Positions 55,591 through 64,000 of a stretch of 64,000 nucleotides of DNA are shown here, one piece after another (positions within the stretch are counted from its first letter, which is position 1; each line of letters opens with the position of its first letter). The translations under genes were made by a program, and so were the position numbers. The notes below the pieces were generated by a model. It ran no database searches, was not told the DNA's origin, and saw nothing but the letters and a program-made list of their open reading frames with translations. This DNA is from Rattus norvegicus (taxonomy: Eukaryota; Chordata; Mammalia; Rodentia; Muridae). The stretch lies in assembly GCF_036323735.1 (NCBI RefSeq), contig NC_086033.1:7811606-7875605 (forward strand), in the 5' to 3' direction.

Positions 55591-57365
55591 TTTGTCTTGA
55601 ATTTGTAACTTTCCCGCTTTGTCTTTATACGTAGCTCACAGTGTAGGTTTGTCCTGCCATAACCAGCTTCTTTGCCTCTGAAACCACTTGATATCTGACT
55701 TTCAAAAATGAAGTATATATCCAAAATGCCATTGAAAGCAAAGGTGACAAGCATGGTAACTTGATTCTCTAGGGTGTGTGTATGTGAGGACTTGTTGCTA
55801 TGATGTGTTGGAGGCAATCCTGGGAAGAAGAGGGAGAGCCTTGCCCTGACTGATTGTTGTTGAGAAGAAGCTGAACAAAGACGTGGAACACAGGATAGGT
55901 TATACACAACGGGTGTAAGAGAGCAAGAACAATTAGAATTTTAAAAAGAAAATTCCTTAAAAGATCTTCAAAGAAAAGTAAGGTTAAGTGGGACGATACA
56001 GAGGCCATAATGACTGTTACTGCTCCTTCCCAAATATAATGTAGGAAGTGTTTGTTGAATGAATACATGAATTAACTTCAATGTTTCTCGAAGGACATAT
56101 TAATATGGCTCTGAAGACATTTGGTGACACAATAGTGTGAGTTAATATATCTTGTGTAGCAGGTTGGAAGATACTGTACACTCCAGAGGTTTCCAATTTT
56201 TCTTAAAATTAAATTCATTCATGGTTTGTGAACAGATATTTGAGAATCAGCCCTTTCCCCAGTCCCACAACAAATATATGATCAAACAGACTAGAAGACA
56301 TAAACAGCATTGTATTAAATTTTGTTTGCCTTGAAAATGAGAGAACAATCTTTCAAGACAAATTGAGTAAAGCTTTGCAAGTCTGATGTTTGAGGCCACA
56401 GTCATTCTTTTTTAAAAACATGTAATGTAATAATAAGTACACAGAGAGGCAGAGAAAAAGTCCCTGCACACACTGATGCTGTAAGAATTCACAGAGAATG
56501 GAGAGTGCTCCCAGGTGTGGGTAATTCTTAGCCTCCAGCCAAGCAGAGTGAGGGAATTCGTTTAGTTCTAAAATGCATAAAGTGACAGTGCAACTGGAAA
56601 ATAATGTTACAGCGTCCGCATTTTCTTGATTATGTTTCAAGCTCATCTTGACTTTGCTAAAACACAGGAATAATTCTTTCATAGACACAATGACCGGTTA
56701 TGATTTTACCCTTGACTCAAAAAGTGTCAACTCAGAAAACCTACAGGATTGTCACCCTGAATACCATTTAACAGCAGCGGAACCCAAAGGACCTCTGTGC
56801 AGTCACACAAGAATATCACGGAAAGAACTTAATTAATCTTGCTGTCATTGCCAAGACGCTTTTCATTAGTGTGTTCCAGTGATGTAGCCAATCAGATTTC
56901 TTCAAATTGGAAAGGGAAATCAAAAGTCTCTTGAGAAACCATTTTAAAAAAGCAGACACTCACCATGGTGGTGGGTATAGTTTTGCAGACAGATGCCATT
57001 ACTGCTACTTTAGTGAAGGTAATCTCCACATTTCCTGTTTAATAGTATAAAATTCAAGAAAATGTAAATTGTCTTCTGAGAAACTGTTTTGTACTTTAGG
57101 CATCAATTATGTATTTGAAAGTAAAGGTCATAGTTCATATTCCCATTGGAATACTGAAGCTTAGTGTACCACGAGGAGCAGGGTATAGAATACCACACAT
57201 AGGAAAGCTGGGCATCACTGCTCACCACTGGGAAGAACATGGGGTAGCAGGAGAGTTTAAGTGAGAGGAGAGAACAGGCACAGTCTGGTAATCAGTTCTT
57301 AGTGAGTCAGCATTTGTGAAGGATGGACTGGAAGTGCACATTTTTAAATGTAGTTTTTAATCTAT
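55591..57365. other. 1.8 kb without recognised gene
   Basis: Includes a small L2 3'-end trace at 56030-56075 (tgtttgttgaatgaatac). Frames of 111-130 codons on the minus strand lack domains and exon signals. Confidence 0.4.
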
Positions 57366-59698
57366 GTTTTTCTTTTTTTTAATTTTTTATTATATATTTC
57401 TTTACTTACATTTCAAAGGTTTTCTTTCTTCCTGGGTTCCTGTCCATAAGCCCCCATTCCCTCCCCTCCCCTCCCCCTACGGGTATTCCCCCTATACATC
57501 CCCCTATTGTCCTCCCACATATTCACCTGCACGGGGGTCCAACCTTGGTAAGACCAAGGGTTTTTCCTTCCACTGGTGCCCCAACAAGGCTATTCTCTGC
57601 TACATATGCAGTTGGAGCCCCGGGTCAGTCCATGTATAGTCTTTCTCTAGTGGTTTAGTCCCTGGAAGCTCTGGTTGGTTGGCATTGTTGTTCTTATGGA
57701 GTTTCAAGCTCCTTCAACTCTTTCAATACTTCCTCTAATCCCTCCAAGGGGGTCCTATTTTCAGTTCTGTAGTTTGCTGCTAGCATTGACCTCTGTATTG
57801 GACATGCTCTGGATGTGTCTCTCAGGAGAGATCTATATCCAGTTCCTTTCTGCATACATTTTTTTAGCTTCATCAATCTTATCTAGTTTTGGTGGCTGTG
57901 TATATATGGGCCACATGTGTGTCAGGCTCTGAATGGCCATTCCATGAGTCGCTACTCTAAACTTTGCTTCCATATCCCCTCCTATGAATATTTCCCCCCT
58001 TTTAAAAAGGAGAGGGAGCATCTGCATTTTGGTCATCCTTCTTTTTGAGCTTCCTGTGGTCTGTAGATTGCATCTCAGTAATTTGAGCCTTTTGGCTAAT
58101 ATCCACTTATCAATGAGTGCATACCAAGTGTATTTTTCTGTGATTGAGTAACCTCACTCAGGATATTTTCTAGTTCATTCCATTTGCTTATGAATTTAAT
58201 GAAGTCATTGTTTTTGACAGCTGAGTAGTACTCCATTGTGTAGATGTACCACATTTTTTTTTAATCCATTTCTATGTTGAAGGGCATCTGGGTTCTTTCC
58301 AGCTACTGACTATTATAAATAAGACTGCTGTGAACATAGTGGAGAATGTTTCCTTGTTGTATGTTGGAGCATCTTTTGGGTATATGCGCAAGAGAAGTAT
58401 AGCTGGGTCCTCAGGTAGTGTAATATCTAATTTTCTGAAGAACCTCCAGACTGATTTCCAGAGGGGTTGTACCAGTTTGCAATCCCACCAACAATGGAGG
58501 ATTGTTCCTCTTTCTCCACATCCTCGCCAGCATCTGCTGTCACCTGAGTTTTTTATCTTAGCCATTCTCACTGGTGTGAGGTGAAATCTCAGGGTTGTTT
58601 TGATTTGCATTTCTGATGACTAAGGATGTTGAACATTTCTTTAGGTGCTTTTTGACCATTCGATAATCCTCAGCTGAGAATGTTTGTTTAGTTCTGTACC
58701 CTATTTTTAATAGGGTTATTTGACTATCTGGAGTCTAACCTTTTCAGTTCTTTGTATATTTTAGATATTAGTCCTCTATCAGATGTAGGATTGGTAAAGA
58801 TCTTTTCCCAATCTGTTGGTTGCCGCTTTGTCCTAATGACAGTGTCTTTTGCTTTACAAAAGCTTTGCAGTTTTATGAGTTCCCATTTGTTGATTCTTGA
58901 TCGTAGAGCATAAGCCCTTGGTGTTTTGTTCAGGATATTTTCCCCAGTGCCCATGTGTTTGAGACTCTTCCCCACTTTTTCTTCTCTTAGTTTGAGTGTA
59001 TCTGATTTGATGTGGAGGTCCTTGATCCACTTGGACTTAAGCTTTGTACATGGTGATAAGAATGGATAGATTTGCATTCTTCTACATGCTGACCTCCAGT
59101 TGAACCAGCACCATTTGTTGAAAATGCTATCTTTCTTCCATTGGATGGTTTTAGCTCCTTTGTCAAAGATCAAGTGGCTATAGGCGTGTGAGTTCATTTC
59201 TTTAATTCTATTCAGTGGAACAGATCTTACCTGCCTGTCTCTGTACCAATATCATACATTTTTTATGACTATTGTTCTGTAATACTGCTTGAAGTCAGGG
59301 ATGGTGATTCCCCCAGAAGTTCTTTTATTTTTCAGTATAGTTTTTGCTATCCTGGGTTTTTTTGTTATTCCAAGTGAATTTGCAAATTGCTCTTTCTGTC
59401 TCTGTAAAGAATTGAGTAGATATTTTGATGGGGATTGCACTGAACCTGTAGATTGCTTTTGGCAAAATGGCCATGTTTACTCTACTAATGCTGCCGATCC
59501 ATGAGCATGGGAGATCTTTCCATCTTCTGAGATCTTCCTCAATTTCTTTCTTCAGAGGCTTGAAGTTCTTGTCATACACATCTTTCACTTGCTTGGTTAA
59601 AGTCACACCAAGATATTTTATGTTATTTGGGACTATTGTGAAGGGTGTCATTTCCTTAATTTCTTTCTCAGCCTGTTTATCCTTTGAGCAGAGGAAGG
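57366..59698 (-). mobile_element. LINE-1 copy F1, antisense, 5'-truncated
   Basis: On the minus strand: ORF2 from the SKDKQAEKE block (59698) to the stop at 58096-58098, then a 3' UTR (57366-58095) with a C-rich tract on the + strand at about 57450-57530 and a T-rich end (57366-57410). The 3' UTR resembles copy D more than A or C. Joined directly to F2 at its 5' side. Confidence 0.93.
58096..59698 (-). pseudogene. L1 copy F1 ORF2 C-terminal half, decayed
   Basis: Open blocks at 59325-59651 (TPFTIVPNNIKYLGV onward), 58724-59197 (KGAKTIQWKKDSIFNKWCW onward) and 58272-58610, which keeps the C-X3-C-X7-H-X4-C knob (RCWRGCGERGTILHC). Frames change between blocks (about 59310, 59200, 58720 and near 58265). 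It starts after the RT catalytic FADD, so no polymerase site is present in this piece. Confidence 0.9.
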
Positions 59699-61427
59699 GT
59701 ACCCAGGAGTGGTATAGCTGAGTCCTCAGGTAGTACTATATCCAATTTTCTGGGGAACTGCCAGACTGTTTTCCAGAGTGCTTGTGCCAGCTTAAAATCT
59801 CACCAAAAATGGAGGAGTGTTCTTTTTTCTCCACATCCTCACCAGCATCTGGTGTCACTTAAGTTTTTGATCTTAGCCATTCTGACTGTTGTGATGTGGA
59901 ATCTCAGGATTGTTTTGATTTGCATTGCCCTGATGACTAAGGATGGTGAACATTTCTTTAGGTGCTTCTCAGCCATTCAACATTATTCAGTTTAGAATTC
60001 TTTGTTTAGCTCTGTACATAATTTTCTAAAATAAGATTATTTGCTTCTCTGGAGTCTTAACTTTTTGAATTCTTTGCATATATTGGATATTAACCATCTA
60101 TTGGATGTAGGATTGGTAAAGATCTTTTCCCAATTTGTTGGTTGTTGTTTTGTCCTATTGAGAGTGTCCTTTGCCTTAAAGAACCTATGCAATTTTATGG
60201 GGTCACATTTATCAATTTTTGATTTTAGAGCATAAGTCTTTGGTCTTCTGTTCAGGAAAATTTCCCCTGTACTTATGTTTTTGAGGTTCTTCCCCACTTT
60301 CTCTTCTATTGATTTTAGTATATCTGGCTTTATGTGGAGATCTTTGATCCACTTGGATTTAAACTATGTACAAGGGGATAAGGATGGGTCAACTCACATT
60401 CTTCTACATGCTGACCTCCAGTTGAACCAGCACCATTTGTTCAAAATGTTTCTTTTCCATTTGATGGTTTTATCTCTTTTTTCAAAGATCAAGTGCCCAT
60501 AGGTATGAGTTCATTTCTGGGTCTTCAATTCTATCTGTTGATCTACCTCCCTGTCTCTGTACCAATACCATGCAGTTCGGTTTTTTTTTTTTTCTTTTTA
60601 TCACTATTGCTCTGTAATACAGCTTGAGGTAAGGGATGATGTTTCCCCCAGAATTTCTTTCATTATTGAGGACAGTTTTCACTATCCTGGGTTTTTGTTT
60701 TCCAAATAAATTTGCAAATTGCTCTTTCTAACTCTATGAAGAATTGAGTTGGAAATTGGATGGGGCTTGCATTGAATCTGTAGATTGCTTTTGACAAAGT
60801 GGCCATTATTACAGTATTAATCCTGCCAAACCATGAACAAGTGAGATCCTTACATCTTCTGAGATTTTCCTTGATTTCTTTCTTCAGGGACTTGAAGTTC
60901 TTTACACACAGAGCTTTCAGTTGCTGTCATACCTAGGTATTTGATGTTCTTTGTGACTGTTGTAATGGGTGTCATTTCCCTAGTTTCTTTTTCAGCCTGT
61001 TTATCCTCTGAGTAAAAGAAGACTACTGATTTATTTGAGTTAATTTTATATTCAGCCACTTTGCTGAAGTTGTATTTCAGGTTTAGGAGTATACTACCAG
61101 GTCATCTGCAAACAGTGCTATTTTGACTTCTTCCTTTCCAATTTGTATCCCTTTGACCTCTTTTTGTTGTCTGATTGCTCTGGCTAGGACTTCGTGTACT
61201 ATACTGAATAAGTAGGGAGAGCAGGTAGCCTTGTCTAGTCCCTGATTTTAGTGGGATTGCTTCAAGTTTTGCTTCATTTAGTTTGATGTTGGCTACTGAC
61301 TTGCTGTATATTACTTTTATTATGTTCAGGTTTGTGCCCTGAATTCCTGATCTGTCCAAGACTTTTTATTATTAAAGGTGGTGAATTTTGTCAAATGCTT
61401 TCTCAGCATCTAATGACTGTTGCTGTC
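59699..61427 (-). mobile_element. LINE-1 segment F2, antisense, ORF2 middle only, lacking a 3' end
   Basis: On the minus strand it runs from LDAEKAF (about 61427) through FADD (about 61105) to the LPEDSAIPLL-like block ending near 59700 (cctgaggactcagctatacc reversed). There it stops and F1 begins, so the interval from KQAEKE to EDPAIPLL exists twice in tandem (F2 then F1). F2 is more diverged than F1. Many frameshifts; longest open pieces 60037-60297, 60850-61059 and 61102-61359. Confidence 0.9.
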
Positions 61428-61574
61428 TTCAGACAAACCAGAAGAGGGTATCAGATCCTGTTCCTAATGGTTATGAGTCACCATTTTATTGCTCAGAATT
61501 GAACTCAGAACCTCTGGGAGAACAGTCAGTACTCTTAGACAATGTTGACTCATCTGTTCAGCCCGCCTTGATTT
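61428..61574 (-). mobile_element. B2 SINE, antisense, missing its 3' tail, fused to L1 F2
   Basis: gctgtcttcagacaaacc, agaagagggtatcagatcc, ttgctcagaattgaactcag, aacctctgggagaacagtca and catctgttcagccc are antisense B2 with an intact 5' end (minus-strand start near 61570). The A-rich 3' tail expected before gctgtcttc on the + strand is absent; L1 ORF2 (agcatctaatga) is directly adjacent. Confidence 0.75.
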
Positions 61575-61583
61575 TTTTTAAAT

Positions 61584-64000
61584 ATATTTAAATTTTCCTT
61601 TGGAAAAAGTTAAATCTCACATATTTTATTTTCTCTTAGAATTTTTACACCTCTAGTGTTATATCGTCCAGCTTTCCCCAGGATGGCAATACTCCTGTCT
61701 CTGGGAATGCTATGGACAGTTCTCAGCAGCCGGCCTTCTACAGATGTTTTAAGCTGAAATAAGTCTCCTGGTTAAGGCACTCAGTGATAGACACTGGTCA
61801 GCAATTAACATAGTACTGAAAAGACTTGACATTGTTGAACTTATCTGAGACATATTGTCATACAGAATTTCCTTGCACCATAGCTTATTTCTTTATGCTT
61901 TAAATTTCTTCTTAATCTTCCCTCCAAAGACCGGACAGCAAGCATTCTCCAACTAACACCTCAGCAGCATTATAACTTCCATATGAGACTTTTATACTTA
62001 CATTTATTAGATATAAAGTAAAATGCTTGTTGGATAAATTATGGCCCAAAATTATAGCTCTGGATCAACATAATTTATTTCCCAAAGACAAGGGGAAGGA
62101 TACTATTACTCCCTAGAAATTCTTAAACTTCCTGAGTATTTCCTGGAGAAAACTGGCCTCCTCTTCTGAGAAATTCTTTAGGAGTAAATGTGATGGCATA
62201 TTCTTGGATGCCTGTGCTGCAGGCTTTGTCTGATACGAAGCATGGCTTGAAACTGACGGGTCTCCTAACATTTTCTTCCACAGGGATATTCACTCAGCCG
62301 CTTATCTTTTCTAAGGGCATTATTATTTTTAGAAACCAAAAAAGACTCACCAAGACTACAGAAAAGTTTTCTCTTTACCTTTAGGAGAAAAAAAGAAAAA
62401 CAAACTGAAAAAACTTCATTAATTTAAGTGTGACAGAGTACATTAACTTGGAGTCATTTCTATGTATTTGAAGTACAAAACTTCAGGACCTGGGGAAAAG
62501 CTCTGGTGAGTAAAAACTTTTCTCTGTAAGGGTCCTGTTGTGGTCAGCACCCCTGTTGGGCAGCTTATAAACAGCTCTAGAGGGGACAGCACACTCTCCT
62601 TGCGTCTGAGTAAAATTGCATTCATGTGTGCAAACTATAAAACTATAAAATTGTGTAGACATGATTAAAAATAAAAACAGATCTTTTTAAGTATAACATT
62701 TCTTAGAAATGTTTTCAAATGAGTTATTTCTCAAGTGATCTAATGGCTCTGATAAGAGACAACTTTAAAAAATGCCATTGTTTTATTTATTATTTTGATT
62801 GATTGATTGATTGCAATAGTTAGAAGTAATACAAGTTAAGAAAGAGTTCACTCTACACTGAAATACATTCCCAGAGTTTTTTGTGCTTTTTATTTTGGGA
62901 CAGGATCTCATTAAATTGTGAAGAGGAACTTGGATTTGCAATCTTCCTAGTCATCTTCCCAAATGATTAGGATCACAAGTTCATACTACATAAAATTACA
63001 TTGTTGTAGTTTAGTGACAAGACTATTTTCTGCAGAGATAAATATGAAATGAGTCTTGAGAAAAAAAAAACCATGATTCCAAGAAATGTGCAGAGATTTG
63101 ACCTGTAGAAACTATTAATCATAAGCTGCTCTAAGGCTCCAGCTAAGCTAACCTGTTTTTTAATCCACTGGACATTTAATAAATATTTATCAATACTCAA
63201 ACATGTGTTAGGGAACAAGGATGAGAATGATCAGAATGGTTTTATGGCATCCAGAGAGTAGAGCACTCCAATGTGAGGTTTATCTATGTCTGTATCAGTC
63301 TGATGCAATGGGAAGGAGGATACTAAGCAAAGGCTTTATGATGATTTAATGCTGTTCAGGCCCCACATCCTCATTTGTAGGGATATAATCATCGGAAATC
63401 ATGACCAGAAGATTCTGAGAGGAGGAAGAGGCTGGGAAGCTGGGGAACTATAGGTGGCAGTGAGCACGGCAAAAACAGACTCTCATAAGACAGCCTCCAT
63501 GAGACAACTTATTCAATGGGAGGAACAAAGACTGCTTAAATTTTCAGGAGGTTGGATAGGGGCTTTCAGGATAAATGTATATCATTGGCTGGGGACAGGG
63601 TACTTGGGTCACCTCGTCTGGATAAAGAGAAATTCAAGCTGCTGCTGAACATGACCTTTATAAAGGGAGAAAAATTTTAACCTGGCTGCCAGACTTTATG
63701 ACCTCTTCTGGTGGGAAAAGGTGGGGGCATGAGACACACAGTCCTGGGGCAGGAGAGGAGCTATCTTACTCCTGCTGATCTCAGGACAAGATTTCCAGTG
63801 TTTGCATATACTTTGATCTTATTCTTGCTACTCCAGTTCCCACAGCTCCCTAGCCCCACATTTTGATGTATATATTACAGAAAAAAGAATCTGAGATTAT
63901 TCAAAAATAAGAGAAATATAACTTAGACATAGCTAAAATCCTGTGCAAATGCCTAGAATTAAAACTAATGTAGTGACAAGAGTCAAGTGATGTTCAAGAA
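61584..64000. other. 2.4 kb without recognised gene
   Basis: AT-rich. Contains a short (TTGA)n run at 62796-62815, A-runs, and a weak L2/MIR-like antisense trace at about 63165-63230 (acatttaataaatatttatc). No exon-like or promoter-like structure argued. Confidence 0.4.

Noticed and set aside
1..64000. Bacterial or viral operon, toxin-antitoxin, defence or other new system
   Set aside because: No ribosome-binding sites, co-directional gene runs or matching protein families. All sizeable coding remnants are L1, and LTRs lack internal retroviral genes.

Overview
This is mammalian nuclear DNA, almost certainly from the rat (Rattus). The evidence is two near-consensus ID (BC1-type) SINEs with perfect target-site duplications, several young rat-type LINE-1 (L1) copies, rodent B1/B2/B3 SINEs, Lx-type L1 3' UTRs, an ORR1-type MaLR LTR and long CA/GT microsatellites. 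There is no prokaryotic signature: no operons, no ribosome-binding sites, no CRISPR. I found no intact host protein-coding gene. The window reads as gene-poor intergenic or intronic DNA with one CpG-rich, promoter-like island near 42.2-42.65 kb and one weak terminal-exon candidate near 32.3 kb.

Layout. 1-5.7 kb: young, nearly complete L1 (copy A, + strand, cut by the window edge), with one frameshift in ORF1 and one in-frame stop in ORF2. 5.7-13.2 kb: old repeats (L2, MIR, MER5A, Lx 3' UTRs in both orientations, a nested LTR, a second LTR, a B3 SINE). 13.3-14.2 kb: about 0.84 kb of CA/TACA microsatellite growing from the B3 tail. 14.9-17.7 kb: purine tract, ancient L1 ORF2 remnant, SINE pieces. 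21.0-24.4 kb: L1 copy B, whose 5' UTR is joined directly to mid-ORF2. 25-30 kb: Lx, an unnamed rodent repeat, MIR, B2. 33.15-39.3 kb: L1 copy C, 6.1 kb with a 13-bp target-site duplication, followed closely by a young ID element. 39.9-44.8 kb: B1, a 41-bp tandem duplication, the CpG island, a GT microsatellite and a second young ID. 45.0-48.0 kb: two L1 3' ends of different lineages back to back (D and E). 48.9-56 kb: B2/B3, L2, ORR1 LTR and unassigned DNA. 57.4-61.6 kb: minus-strand L1 with a duplicated ORF2 segment, fused at its 5' end to a tail-less B2. 61.6-64 kb: unassigned AT-rich DNA.

The only coding capacity recognised is that of retrotransposons: ORF1p (RNA-binding chaperone) and ORF2p (endonuclease and reverse transcriptase), all disrupted. 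L1 ORF2p is the machinery that mobilises the ID, B1, B2 and B3 elements seen here, so most of the window is the record of one retrotransposition system. I did not find a new biological system. The best leads are the CpG island, the B2-L1 fusion, the internally deleted L1, and the two ID insertions likely to be polymorphic. Family names for old repeats come from remembered consensus sequences, not from a search; boundaries are good to about 10-30 bases unless a target-site duplication fixes them.
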